The translations under genes were made by a program, and so were the position numbers. Under the pieces are notes generated by a model. That model did not search any database. It was not told the origin of the DNA and saw only the letters and a program-made list of their open reading frames with translations. From assembly GCA_019694475.1 (NCBI GenBank), contig JAIBBX010000004.1, positions 62,001 to 126,000 of the forward strand: a stretch of 64,000 nucleotides of DNA. Reading direction: 5' to 3'. This document shows, in pieces, positions 42,814 through 50,978 of the stretch (positions are counted from its first letter, which is position 1; every line of letters begins with the position of its first letter). The stretch is from Parachlamydiales bacterium. Its GTDB lineage: Bacteria; Chlamydiota; Chlamydiia; Chlamydiales; SM23-39.

Positions 42814-43696
42814 TTTCAATCTCTTTTATCCGGACGTCTCGTTCCGAGATGCGTTGGACATGAGGTCCTGGCTTTGGCGCTTTTGTTGTTGGAAACGGAA
42901 TGTCTAGGGGATCAAAATATCCCTTTTCAATCTCAAAAAACTGATGCGTGCTTCCAAAAAGTCTATCGGTTTTTCCGTTAAATGCTTCTTCGATAAGCTT
43001 GGGCCAATCTTCATCATGGCGGTGCCCCCAGGTCCGAGCCTTTTGCAGGCATTCTTCCTTGGTCCTTACCCAGCTATAATGATGGACAAAGGGCAGCCCA
43101 TTGACACCGACTACTTTTTCCCGCTTTGGCCCAGCATGCGTCATATAAGCGCCTAGGCGATCGATTTCATTGAATAGAGTCAGGGGCTTGAAAGCCTCTT
43201 TCTTCGCTAAGAGAGGCAAATTGACTACATTTTTAGCCCGGAATGTCGGTTTTAGCGCATAGTAATAAGCGGCTAGGCGCATCGCTTCATAGGATTCATG
43301 TTCTTTAGTCTCGAGCCATTCGAGAAAGGCTTTTCCTTCAAACACTTCATCGCTGTCGAGAAAAAGAACTGTATCGATGTCTGCATCTAGAAAAAGAAAG
43401 CTGATATATCTACCTGTAGTTCCCCAAAACATTGACCAATCGGTATCTGAGGGTTTTATATTGTGATATTGGCTGTAAAGCCGATCAGGAAGATAAGGGA
43501 ACTCGATGAACGTGCAGTCAGGATGCCTCGCATAGGTGTGGTGAAGAAGCTCTCGGTTCTCAGGGCTGCCATCAAAAAAATGGTCGCATACGGGGATCAG
43601 AATTTGGTTGGAAAAAAGTTTTGCCTCTTGGATGCATCTGTCAATAAATCGAAAATCGTTGGTGCAGTAATTAATGATTGTTGCAATCGAAGGCAT
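42800..43696 (-). CDS. GT-A fold glycosyltransferase
   Basis: A 298-residue glycosyltransferase with a GT2-like N-terminus (ATIINYCTNDFRFIDRCIQEA) and the metal/nucleotide-sugar site TVLFLDSDEVFEG (DxD, about 110-122). The C-terminal half with HAGPKREKVVGVNGLPFVHHYSWVR and ARTWGHRHDEDW is typical of family-2-related enzymes that build surface polysaccharide. It has no membrane segment. It overlaps tatD and follows the pseudokinase gene by 19 bases on the same strand. Acceptor unknown; LPS or another surface glycan is likely. Confidence 0.78.
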   Translation of the reverse strand: MPSIATIINYCTNDFRFIDRCIQEAKLFSNQILIPVCDHFFDGSPENRELLHHTYARHPDCTFIEFPYLPDRLYSQYHNIKPSDTDWSMFWGTTGRYISFLFLDADIDTVLFLDSDEVFEGKAFLEWLETKEHESYEAMRLAAYYYALKPTFRAKNVVNLPLLAKKEAFKPLTLFNEIDRLGAYMTHAGPKREKVVGVNGLPFVHHYSWVRTKEECLQKARTWGHRHDEDWPKLIEEAFNGKTDRLFGSTHQFFEIEKGYFDPLDIPFPTTKAPKPGPHVQRISERDVRIKEIENALL

Positions 43697-43715
43697 TATT
43701 CTAGATTACAGCAGG

Positions 43716-45197
43716 TTACAATTTTAGATCCATAAACGCTTTTAGGGCTTGAGCGGCGGTCATTCTCATAGTTGGGTCTAACTGCAACATACGTCTTATG
43801 GTAAGAAAAATTGTTTCTTGAGGGGAATCCTTGGGGAGAGGCTCTTCGAGTCCAAATAACTCTCTAAAGATGACGCCAAGGCTGTAAACATCGGCTGGAT
43901 AGGGATTTTCAGGCAGAAGAATCTGATTTTGATAATACGGATTTTGAGTGAGTTCTGGAGCCAGAAATGGGGCTTTCATTGAGGTGGCAAGAATCGTAAG
44001 TTGGACATTTCCATGTACGATGCGGGCCTGTTCAAATCGGCCTATTGCGGCTTCTACCTCTGAGCGTGTCGTTTCAGGATGAATGTAGATTGCTTTGGGC
44101 TCCAATCCCAAATGGACAATATGGTGTTCGTGAAGCGCAGAAAGGCCTGTGAGCAGATCTTGAGCCATTTTCACTTTGGCTTTGATAGATAAAGGTTTCC
44201 CTTTGGCGCCTAAGTGTCCGTTTTTCAGGCTTCTCGATGTTGCTCGGCGAGATAGAAACGGGCTGCTTCCTGGGGGGCTATTTTTGCCTAAGAAACGGAG
44301 CGGATCTTTGTCGCCTGGGGAGTGGCGTCCGTTCGTTTTGGACTCATGTAAAGGTTCTTGAGTCGATGGAGGCGTGAGTGAAACGCATTCATCTAAAGTG
44401 TGTTTATATTGTTCTTGATATATGTGGAAACGATTCGGATATTGCGAAGTTCTGTAGATTTGTAAAATTCCTCGAACCCCTTTAAGATTCTCAGAACAGT
44501 ATTGATAAACGGTAAAGTGGTCTTGATGAAAAAATTCTCTCCACTCAGGGTTGGCTAGTTTTTCGCTTAAATCTGCGGCAAGGCCGATCTGTTTTTCGTT
44601 GCTCATTCCGATGTAGCAAACATAGATGTCTCCATCTGAAAAATATTCCACATCGCATTTGACTGGGTTTTTTGCCGGAATAAAAATAGATCGAAGATTC
44701 CCTTCGGCGCATTGTTGTTTCCAATGCCTAAAGTTCGCGCGAATAAATTCGATGAGCGGCTCCGTGACCTCTTTTGGCAAACGGGTGGGGGTTAAAAGCA
44801 CTTGCCATTTGATGGGAAGGCCGACGTCTTCCAAAAGTTCATGGAGCCGATTTTCAGCGCAGGCATCATAAGCTTTTTCCCTCGTTACATGGCATCGCTT
44901 GGCCAAACTCCTCAAATTGACTTCCATGCGCTTTTGTTTGCCATCAACCATAAGGGTCAATTCAACAAACCTGGGGACATTTGTGCAGCAGCAACATTTT
45001 GTCGTTCGTCCTGGCAGTGGTTTTGGATTTAGAGGGGCAAGTTCAAGATCTCCTTTTGGAGTTCGGCATCTGATGTGATAAGCCGCATGATTGTTTGGAA
45101 AGCAGGAAACTTCAAGCCTCTCTTCGGCTTGTCCTGAGCTTCCGGCAATCGCTGTGGCAGAGACTTTACCGAGATAATGAAATGTAACGTTGCTCAT
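43716..45197 (-). CDS. Pseudokinase (degenerate Ser/Thr protein kinase)
   Basis: A 493-residue protein. The ATG at 45197 has GGAGGA in front; the earlier in-frame start does not. Residues about 340-493 are a eukaryotic-type kinase C-lobe: alpha-E KMAQDLLTGLSALHEHHIVH; the catalytic HRD motif is changed to HLG (362-364) and Asp-Phe-Gly to GRFEQA. APE is kept (LAPEL, about 412), as are the alpha-F DVYSLGVIFRELF and the closing RMTAAQAL. Phosphotransfer is therefore unlikely. The linker at about 278-333 is Ser/Pro-rich and disordered. The N-terminal 180 residues include a cluster KCCCCTN and are otherwise unknown. No signal peptide. Could be a type III effector or a scaffold. Confidence 0.82.
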   Translation of the reverse strand: MSNVTFHYLGKVSATAIAGSSGQAEERLEVSCFPNNHAAYHIRCRTPKGDLELAPLNPKPLPGRTTKCCCCTNVPRFVELTLMVDGKQKRMEVNLRSLAKRCHVTREKAYDACAENRLHELLEDVGLPIKWQVLLTPTRLPKEVTEPLIEFIRANFRHWKQQCAEGNLRSIFIPAKNPVKCDVEYFSDGDIYVCYIGMSNEKQIGLAADLSEKLANPEWREFFHQDHFTVYQYCSENLKGVRGILQIYRTSQYPNRFHIYQEQYKHTLDECVSLTPPSTQEPLHESKTNGRHSPGDKDPLRFLGKNSPPGSSPFLSRRATSRSLKNGHLGAKGKPLSIKAKVKMAQDLLTGLSALHEHHIVHLGLEPKAIYIHPETTRSEVEAAIGRFEQARIVHGNVQLTILATSMKAPFLAPELTQNPYYQNQILLPENPYPADVYSLGVIFRELFGLEEPLPKDSPQETIFLTIRRMLQLDPTMRMTAAQALKAFMDLKL

Positions 45198-45256
45198 ATT
45201 TCCTCCAATTTGGGCAAGAATTGAAACACAGTAGATATTTTTTGAAAAGTTGAGTC

Positions 45257-45284
45257 TTGACATTTTGCTCTTTTCAAATAGACT
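45257..45284 (+). promoter_or_regulatory. Promoter of the exbB-exbD-tolA genes
   Basis: TTGACA (45257-45262), 16-base spacer, TAGACT (45279-45284). Transcription should begin at about 45291, which is the A of the exbB ATG; no ribosome site is present, so the mRNA is probably leaderless. Confidence 0.7.
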
Positions 45285-45290
45285 AGATCT

Positions 45291-46037
45291 ATGATCCTGT
45301 TAGCCGCCGGCAATCCATTCATCACAGCCTACGTCCAATCCGATTGGTTTGGAAAATTGATTTTTTGGGGATTGTTTTTGCTCTCTGCGCTATCTTGGAC
45401 GCTGCTCATTCATAAAGCGTGGATCTTTATTCAAGTACGTAAACTTTCTGCCCAGTTTTCCGATCTTTTTTCTGAGAAAGATCCGCTCAATCTGCAATTT
45501 ACAAGGCCGAAAGGAAGACTTCTTGAAGTTCCGCATCCCTTTTTCGAAATGTACAAAACGCTCAAACAGAAAACATTGCAGCTTATCAGCCGCAACCATC
45601 TGTATTTGCCAAATACTGAAACGGTTTTATCCGAAGCGGACTTAGGGCTGATTGATGCGCAAGTGCAAACGGCCTTGGCAGGCCAGCATAAACTCCTCGA
45701 AAAAAACCTGTTTTTACTTTCGACCATCGCAACCTTGGGGCCGTTTCTGGGCCTGCTTGGAACTGTGTGGGGGATATTGCTCACATTTTCTCAGCTCCAT
45801 TCGAGGGGCATTTCAGCGAGCAATGCGGCGATGCTTTCGGGCTTGTCGATGGCTTTGGCCACGACTGTTATCGGCCTTGTGATCGCCATACCCGCTTTTG
45901 CTGGCTACAACTACCTCAAAAATGCCGCGCGGGAGTACCGACGCGATATGGAGGATTTTTCCCAGCTTCTAATCGCTGCAATCGAACTCCAATACCGCAG
46001 GCCAGATCATGCGCAGAAGATCCCGGTTGCAAACTGA
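45291..46037 (+). CDS. exbB: ExbB/TolQ proton-channel protein
   Basis: A 248-residue inner-membrane protein with three helices (about 20-40, 140-165 and 180-205). The MotA/TolQ/ExbB domain core NLFLLSTIATLGPFLGLLGTVWGILLTF is intact. With ExbD it forms the proton-driven motor that energises TolA. First gene of exbB-exbD-tolA, with 29 bases of overlap to exbD. Chlamydia carries the same order. The predicted transcript starts at the ATG itself. Confidence 0.93.
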   Translation: MILLAAGNPFITAYVQSDWFGKLIFWGLFLLSALSWTLLIHKAWIFIQVRKLSAQFSDLFSEKDPLNLQFTRPKGRLLEVPHPFFEMYKTLKQKTLQLISRNHLYLPNTETVLSEADLGLIDAQVQTALAGQHKLLEKNLFLLSTIATLGPFLGLLGTVWGILLTFSQLHSRGISASNAAMLSGLSMALATTVIGLVIAIPAFAGYNYLKNAAREYRRDMEDFSQLLIAAIELQYRRPDHAQKIPVAN

Positions 46038-46425
46038 AGACTCCTCGATTGAGGAGCCCTTCATCAATCTCACTCCGTTGATCGACGTTGTCTTTGTCGT
46101 GCTGATTTCATTTATGATCATCGCGCCAGTTTTGGACATCGATTCGGTTGACTTAGCAATTAGCGGAGGTACCGAGAAAAAAGAGGTACAGACAGGTCCT
46201 ATTTCGATCATTGTACATGCCGACAATTCGATTTGGTTTCAAGGCTCGAAAGTGAGCCTTGCCCAATTGGAAACTCTCCTAAAACAGGAACGAAAAAAAC
46301 AGCCGCGAGCGATTCCTCAACTCATCCACGATCGACAAGCCCATTTCGGCACCTATCAATCGGTCAAAAATACTCTCGAATCGATCGGATTTGAGCAAAT
46401 GGATGTGATTTTAAAGCCCGGATGA
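46009..46425 (+). CDS. exbD: ExbD/TolR proton-channel protein
   Basis: A 138-residue single-pass protein, partner of ExbB. The membrane helix (about 20-45) contains the essential proton-path aspartate in LTPLIDVVFVVLISFMI. The periplasmic domain follows, with ISIIVHADNSIWFQG. The start at 46009 lies within exbB; it overlaps tolA by 4 bases. Confidence 0.93.
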   Translation: MRRRSRLQTEDSSIEEPFINLTPLIDVVFVVLISFMIIAPVLDIDSVDLAISGGTEKKEVQTGPISIIVHADNSIWFQGSKVSLAQLETLLKQERKKQPRAIPQLIHDRQAHFGTYQSVKNTLESIGFEQMDVILKPG

Positions 46426-47153
46426 AAAAATTCATTCAGATTTTTTTCCTTCTATCGCGCGGCAAGCAGATCGCAGTATCTGTCGCATTGGCGCATTTGC
46501 TTGTCCTTTTTAGCCTTACTTGCCATCACCTTGCAACCCGGAGGTGGCGCACTCCAAGGCCCATGGTGATCAAAACCATTTCGCCGCTTGCGCCCGTAGA
46601 AAAGAAAATCATCACGGGAGTAGAAAAGCCAAAGTCTACTCAGACAGCATCGGTAGAAAAAAAAGCAGCGGCACCAGTTACTGCAAAAAAAGAAAAAGCT
46701 CCTGCAGGAAAGATTGTTGCCACCGGCAAGGGGAAGAATAAGCCTTTGCCTCCTCCAAAACAAAAGGTTGAAGAAAACGTTCTGAAGGAAATTTCTGAAA
46801 GTTTTGCGGCCCTCAGCTCAGAGCCCAAAAAGCCAACCAGGTCAGCACTTAACATTCCCGTAAAATCAGCTGCAAAAATGCCAGAGCCTGAAATAGAAAC
46901 GGGAGATGATGCAACTTATGACGAATATCTGATTGCCTTTTTACAAAGCGCGCTCGATCTGCCAGAATTTGGCGATGTGAAAATGGAAATCGAAATCGAT
47001 TCTTCCGGTAAAATCGTCGAATCCCGCATCCTAGAATCGAAAAGCAGCAAGAATGCAAAGTTCTTGAAGGACGAATTGGCAACGTTGAATTTCCCCATCC
47101 CCTTCGATGTGGAAAAGAAGCATAAATTCACTATTGTTTTTAGGAATAAATGA
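46422..47153 (+). CDS. tolA: TolA/TonB-like energy-transducing protein
   Basis: A 243-residue periplasm-spanning protein. A single N-terminal anchor (about 17-35, AVSVALAHLLVLFSLTCHH) is followed by a Lys/Pro/Ala-rich extended linker (about 60-125). A C-terminal TonB/TolA-type domain (about 165-243) has FLQSALDLPEFGDVKMEIEID and GKIVESRILESKSSKNAKFL. It carries energy from ExbBD to TolB-Pal at the outer membrane. The ATGA overlap with exbD and another with the dehydrogenase gene indicate one transcript. In Chlamydia tolB and pal follow at once; here they are displaced by about 4 kb. Confidence 0.85.
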   Translation: MKKFIQIFFLLSRGKQIAVSVALAHLLVLFSLTCHHLATRRWRTPRPMVIKTISPLAPVEKKIITGVEKPKSTQTASVEKKAAAPVTAKKEKAPAGKIVATGKGKNKPLPPPKQKVEENVLKEISESFAALSSEPKKPTRSALNIPVKSAAKMPEPEIETGDDATYDEYLIAFLQSALDLPEFGDVKMEIEIDSSGKIVESRILESKSSKNAKFLKDELATLNFPIPFDVEKKHKFTIVFRNK

Positions 47154-48091
47154 AACCTAAGATTGTCATCCTTGACGGACATTTAATGAATCCCGGAGAT
47201 TTCAGCTGGGAGCCCTATCAATCCATAGGCCATTGCACTATTTATGAAAGAACTCCTGAAGCCCTTGTTGTCGAGCGATCAAAAGAAGCTGACATTGTAT
47301 TGATCAACAAGGTTGTTTTTTCTAAAGCGGTCATCGAAAAGCTGCCCAAATTGAAGTATATAGGAGTTACGGCAACAGGGTATAACAATGTGGACGTTCA
47401 AGCGGCCAAATTGCGTAACGTTATCGTGACCAATGTCCCTGCATATTCAACTGCTTCGGTGGTTCAGCATACGTTTTCTTTGCTTTTCGAATTGACCAAC
47501 CAAGTGGGATTGCATAACGCTGCTGTTCATGCGGGCGCTTGGGAAAAGTCGCCCGATTTTTCTTTTTGGAAAACGCCCTTAATCGAACTTCAAAATAAAA
47601 CGATGGGGATTATCGGTTATGGCGAAATCGGGCAAGGAGTGGCTAAAGTTGCGGCTTTATTGGGGATGAAAATCATCGTTCATACCCGCACTCAAAAAGA
47701 TCCGGATATAAAATACGTCGATCAGAAAACGCTTTTTGAAAAAAGCGATGTTGTGTCCTTGCATCTTCCCTACAGCGATCAACATGTCATCAATGAAGAA
47801 ACCCTATCTTGGATGAAACCGACAGCGATCCTTATCAATGCTTCGCGCGGCAAGCTCGTGGATGAAAAGGCATTAGCTAAAGCCCTGAAAGAGAAGCGAA
47901 TTTATGGAGCGGCAATCGATGTTTTGGATCAAGAGCCGCCGAATTCAAATTGCCCGCTTTTGAGAATGGAAAATTGCATCATCACACCGCATATTGCGTG
48001 GGCCAGTTTTGACGCACGCAAAAGGCTGTTTTCTATAGTACTTGAAAATATCCAAGCCTTTCTTGATAAAAGTCCAAAAAATATTGTTTAA
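47150..48091 (+). CDS. D-2-hydroxyacid dehydrogenase
   Basis: A 313-residue NAD(P)-dependent oxidoreductase of the glycerate/hydroxypyruvate-reductase type. The Rossmann motif IIGYGEIGQGVAK is at about 149-161. The catalytic residues are Arg in INASRGKLVDE (about 232), Glu in DVLDQEPPNS (about 262) and His in ITPHIAWAS (about 281). It probably interconverts a 2-keto acid such as hydroxypyruvate or glyoxylate with its D-hydroxy acid. It overlaps tolA by 4 bases, so it has been captured into the Tol transcript. Confidence 0.92.
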   Translation: MKPKIVILDGHLMNPGDFSWEPYQSIGHCTIYERTPEALVVERSKEADIVLINKVVFSKAVIEKLPKLKYIGVTATGYNNVDVQAAKLRNVIVTNVPAYSTASVVQHTFSLLFELTNQVGLHNAAVHAGAWEKSPDFSFWKTPLIELQNKTMGIIGYGEIGQGVAKVAALLGMKIIVHTRTQKDPDIKYVDQKTLFEKSDVVSLHLPYSDQHVINEETLSWMKPTAILINASRGKLVDEKALAKALKEKRIYGAAIDVLDQEPPNSNCPLLRMENCIITPHIAWASFDARKRLFSIVLENIQAFLDKSPKNIV

Positions 48092-48146
48092 AAATTTTAT
48101 TTTATTTTTGCAGAGCTCATCAAAAAGATGTTAATAAACGAAGTGT

Positions 48147-48473
48147 TCAATCTATGTGAGAAAGTTTTAGACCGAAAATTCCTATAATGATCAGAGCAAT
48201 CGAAATGATCCGGATGAAATGATAGGAATCGCCAAAAAATACTATGCCGCAAATAACAGCCCCGGCAGCGCCAATTCCCGCCCATACGGCATAAGCCGTC
48301 CCAATAGAAATCGTCTTCATGGCTAAAGAGACAAAGAAATAACTGAAAAAGATGAAAATGATCGTAATGATGCTAGGAATGAGCCGAGTAAATCCTTGGC
48401 TGTATTTGAGACCGATCGTAAAAAAGATCTCAAAAATCCCCGCAACAATTAAATAGATCCAAGATGTTGACAT
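48147..48473 (-). CDS. SMR-family exporter, guanidinium-exporter (Gdx/SugE) type
   Basis: A 108-residue inner-membrane protein with four helices that functions as a dimer. The Glu in IFEIFFTIGLKYSQGF is the proton/substrate site (Glu14). GLKYSQGFTRLIPS and the GTAYAVWAGIGA signature are closer to the Gdx/SugE subtype, which exports guanidinium, than to EmrE. No guanidine riboswitch is upstream: a strong promoter lies directly before the ATG. It is oriented against the neighbouring Tol-linked genes. Confidence 0.85.
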   Translation of the reverse strand: MSTSWIYLIVAGIFEIFFTIGLKYSQGFTRLIPSIITIIFIFFSYFFVSLAMKTISIGTAYAVWAGIGAAGAVICGIVFFGDSYHFIRIISIALIIIGIFGLKLSHID

Positions 48474-48483
48474 ACGTGTGAAA

Positions 48484-48511
48484 TTTTACCACGAATGTCG
48501 AGCTTGTCAAT
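48484..48511 (-). promoter_or_regulatory. Strong promoter of the SMR exporter gene
   Basis: Minus strand TTGACA (48511-48506), 16-base spacer, TAAAAT (48489-48484). The -10 box ends 10 bases before the ATG (48473), so the leader is only a few bases and there is no ribosome site. Confidence 0.75.
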
Positions 48512-48639
48512 ATCTTAATAAAAGGGGGGGGTAATAATGATTTAATAGAATTCATTTTAAAAAAACGCAAGCAGTTTGCATTTAATCGTTAAGAGTGAAG
48601 ACGGCAACTTGGCTGCGGAACAGATCAAAATTTCTAAAG

Positions 48640-48667
48640 TTGACAGTTTCCCCTTATTTGATAGAAT
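48640..48667 (+). promoter_or_regulatory. Promoter of the leader peptide and amino-acid symporter
   Basis: TTGACA (48640-48645), 16-base spacer, TAGAAT (48662-48667). Expected start about 48674, 5 bases before the leader-peptide ATG. The rest of the 322-base gap 48474-48795 holds the divergent exporter promoter and an AT-rich stretch with nothing else recognisable. Confidence 0.75.
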
Positions 48668-48678
48668 AGGGATTTATT

Positions 48679-48738
48679 ATGGCTTATTTAGCTTCTTTTA
48701 GTTTCGCTACGACCACAACGGCCGGCCCCCGCCGGTAA
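48679..48738 (+). CDS. Thr-rich 19-residue leader peptide (candidate attenuator)
   Basis: ATG 48679 to TAA 48738 encodes MAYLASFSFATTTTAGPRR, with four consecutive Thr codons (ACG ACC ACA ACG). The last codons and stop overlap a GC hairpin (CCGGC 48722-48726 / GCCGG 48731-48735), followed by a pyrimidine-rich stretch ending in TTTTTT (48747-48752). This is the classical layout of an amino-acid-sensing attenuator, although the T run stands about 11 bases from the stem. The downstream gene encodes a DAACS-family symporter, whose relatives include Na+/Ser-Thr transporters. I infer regulation by charged tRNA-Thr. Confidence 0.5.
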   Translation: MAYLASFSFATTTTAGPRR

Positions 48739-48752
48739 TCTTCTTGTTTTTT
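48722..48752 (+). terminator. Candidate attenuator hairpin before the symporter gene
   Basis: CCGGC-CCCC-GCCGG stem-loop (48722-48735) then TAATCTTCTTGTTTTTT. The stem is short but all G-C; the spacing to the T run is longer than usual. Confidence 0.4.
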
Positions 48753-48795
48753 CTCAATATTTTTTAATTTTTAAAACCCAAAAACCGGAGAAGTT

Positions 48796-49959
48796 ATGTT
48801 TCGTAAAATGCCATTTATATTGCTCATGTTCATCGCCGTTTTGGGCATGGTGCATTCATGGATTCCTGTACATGCCCAATCGATCCTTTATGGGATCAGC
48901 CTATCGATTAAGGCGCTCATCGTTTTTTTTCTGCCTTGTTTGATTTTTGGTCTTTTATTGAAGGCTTCTATCGGATTTTCCCGCACAGCCTCGAAAACGA
49001 TTTTATTTCTTATAGGCGCGATCATTGCGTCGAATTTCTTATCGACCCTGTTCAGTTTTTGTGTTGGGAAGCTCGCCTATCAGTTCAATTTGTCGATGGA
49101 TTTTCCAGCCGAGGGGACAGGTTTAGATCCTGCTTTTATCCTCGCGCTTCCCAAATGGATCGGAAATGATATAGCCATGGGCTCAGGCCTACTCTTGGGC
49201 ATATTCTTAGGTCGTTTTAAACCTTCGTTTGCGTCCAAAGTATCTGTTTGGATTGATTGGATTACAGGAGGGATGTTGAAGGCATTGCTTTATGTGATTC
49301 CCCTTTTTCTCTCCGGCTTTTTCATCAAGATGTATCACGACCAGATTGTTGGATCGATCATTCGAAACTATGGTCCTGTTTTTGGTATCATCGTTGGTTC
49401 GGTCTTTGGATATGTTCTCTTCCTCTATTTTCTTGCGAGTCGGCAAAGTTCGTTTCTACAGGTGGTCAAAAACATGATTCCTGCAGCTGTGACTGGATTT
49501 GGGAGCATGTCGAGCGCAGCGGCGATGCCTTTAACCATTTTGGGCGCGGAAAAAAATGCGAAAAATCCTGAAATGGCCCGTTCCATCATTCCCATGACGG
49601 TCAATGTGCATCTCATCGGAGATTGTTTTGCCATTCCGATTTTTGCCTTTGCTGTGATGAAGAGTTTTGGGATTCCTGATCCTTCTTTTTTGAGTTATCT
49701 CATTTTTGCTGGATTTTTTGTCCTCGCAAAATTTTCCGTAGCGGCAGTGCCTGGCGGAGGAATTTTGGTGATGCTGCCCATTCTAGAGGCTTATTTAGGA
49801 TTCAATTCGACCATGCTATCGCTCATTACAGCGCTCTATATCTTGTTCGATCCGATTATCACAGCTGCCAATGTTCTTGGAAACGGGGCATTTGCGATGC
49901 ATCTCAGTCGAATTAACCTGGGCCAAAAATCAGAGCGATCTGCTAAGGTATTGGGATGA
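48796..49959 (+). CDS. Dicarboxylate/amino-acid:cation symporter (DAACS family)
   Basis: A 387-residue inner-membrane transporter with about eight helices and re-entrant loops. Family cues are FLPCLIFGLLLKAS, the serine-rich hairpin TGFGSMSSAAAMPLTI (about 234-249), IIPMTVNVHLIGDC (equivalent of the NMDGT region) and the second hairpin AAVPGGGILVMLPIL (about 316-330). It imports an acidic or small neutral amino acid with Na+ or H+. The leader upstream suggests Ser/Thr. The start is ATG 48796 with GGAG. It overlaps the HD gene by 4 bases. Confidence 0.85.
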   Translation: MFRKMPFILLMFIAVLGMVHSWIPVHAQSILYGISLSIKALIVFFLPCLIFGLLLKASIGFSRTASKTILFLIGAIIASNFLSTLFSFCVGKLAYQFNLSMDFPAEGTGLDPAFILALPKWIGNDIAMGSGLLLGIFLGRFKPSFASKVSVWIDWITGGMLKALLYVIPLFLSGFFIKMYHDQIVGSIIRNYGPVFGIIVGSVFGYVLFLYFLASRQSSFLQVVKNMIPAAVTGFGSMSSAAAMPLTILGAEKNAKNPEMARSIIPMTVNVHLIGDCFAIPIFAFAVMKSFGIPDPSFLSYLIFAGFFVLAKFSVAAVPGGGILVMLPILEAYLGFNSTMLSLITALYILFDPIITAANVLGNGAFAMHLSRINLGQKSERSAKVLG

Positions 49960-50978
49960 TTGTACTCCTGCTTTGCTTGCCATGCCTTCTTAGCGCAAAG
50001 CTCATAGATACATTTTATGGGCCGATTGAGGTTGAAGAGCCCCTTGTTTTAGAGCTGATTGACAGCCCCGCCTTTCAAAGGCTTAAAGAGATTCACCAAT
50101 ATGGAGTTTCCTATTACACGACCCACAAGGAAGAGTATAGCCGTTACGATCACTCAATTGGTGTTTTTGCTGTTTTAAGACTTAAAGGGGCGAGTTTAAA
50201 TGAGCAAATAGCGGGGCTTTTGCATGATGTTTCTCATACCGCTTTCTCTCATGTAGGAGACTGGATCTTCGGAAAAGAACATAAGGAAAATGACTACCAA
50301 ACCAGCATTCATGCCCATTTTTTGGAAGAAAGCGGGTTAGCCGCCATCCTGAATCGGTATGAGATCTCAGTAGATCAAATTCTCCCCGAGGAAGAATTGT
50401 TTCCAGCCCTCGAATGTCCACTTCCCAATCTATGCGCCGACCGGATCGATTACAACATACAGGGAGCTTATTACCAAGGCTTCATAACCTATGAAGAGGG
50501 ATTGGCTATTTTGAATGACCTCGCCTTCATCGACCGCCGATGGGTGAGCAGCCGCCCAGAGCTGATAAAAAAGCTCACCTATTTTTCTCTTTTTATGACG
50601 CAGGATTGTTGGGGCAGTCCGAGGAATCATCTTGAGTCGAGATGGTTAGCAGATGCCATCTTGAGGGGGATCGATTTAGGGTGCATTACCTTGGCCGATA
50701 TTCACTTTGGAACCGATCAATTGATTTGGGATAAGCTATTTTCTCAAGATGATCCGGAGATTCAAAAGAGTATGAATCGAATTCTTCATGAAGGGAGTTG
50801 CTTTTCATTGACCGAAGATGGACCCGATTTGGTCATAAAGCCTAAATTTCGAGGGATCGATCCATGGATTTTAGTCGATTCTAAATGGGTGCGCCTGACC
50901 GAATTTGATGATGAAGTTCGGGAAAAATTTGCGAAGACAAAACAGATCATTCAAAACGGCTGGTACGTGCGCTTATAG
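49956..50978 (+). CDS. Exported HD-domain phosphohydrolase (dGTPase/SAMHD1-like)
   Basis: A 340-residue HD-superfamily enzyme preceded by a signal peptide (MIVLLLCLPCLLSA, 1-14). Metal ligands: His66 in SRYDHSIGV, the His90-Asp91 pair in LLHDVSHTAFSH, and Asp in LCADRIDYNI (about 166). The start of the domain, DTFYGPIEVEEPLVLELIDSPAFQRLKEIHQYG, is that of deoxynucleotide triphosphohydrolase-type HD proteins, normally cytosolic. Export is therefore odd and suggests action in the periplasm, inclusion or host. It overlaps the symporter by 4 bases. Confidence 0.85.
   Translation: MIVLLLCLPCLLSAKLIDTFYGPIEVEEPLVLELIDSPAFQRLKEIHQYGVSYYTTHKEEYSRYDHSIGVFAVLRLKGASLNEQIAGLLHDVSHTAFSHVGDWIFGKEHKENDYQTSIHAHFLEESGLAAILNRYEISVDQILPEEELFPALECPLPNLCADRIDYNIQGAYYQGFITYEEGLAILNDLAFIDRRWVSSRPELIKKLTYFSLFMTQDCWGSPRNHLESRWLADAILRGIDLGCITLADIHFGTDQLIWDKLFSQDDPEIQKSMNRILHEGSCFSLTEDGPDLVIKPKFRGIDPWILVDSKWVRLTEFDDEVREKFAKTKQIIQNGWYVRL

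Noticed and set aside
48474..48600. Guanidine riboswitch before the SMR exporter
   Set aside because: The promoter -10 box ends 10 bases before the ATG, leaving no room for an aptamer.
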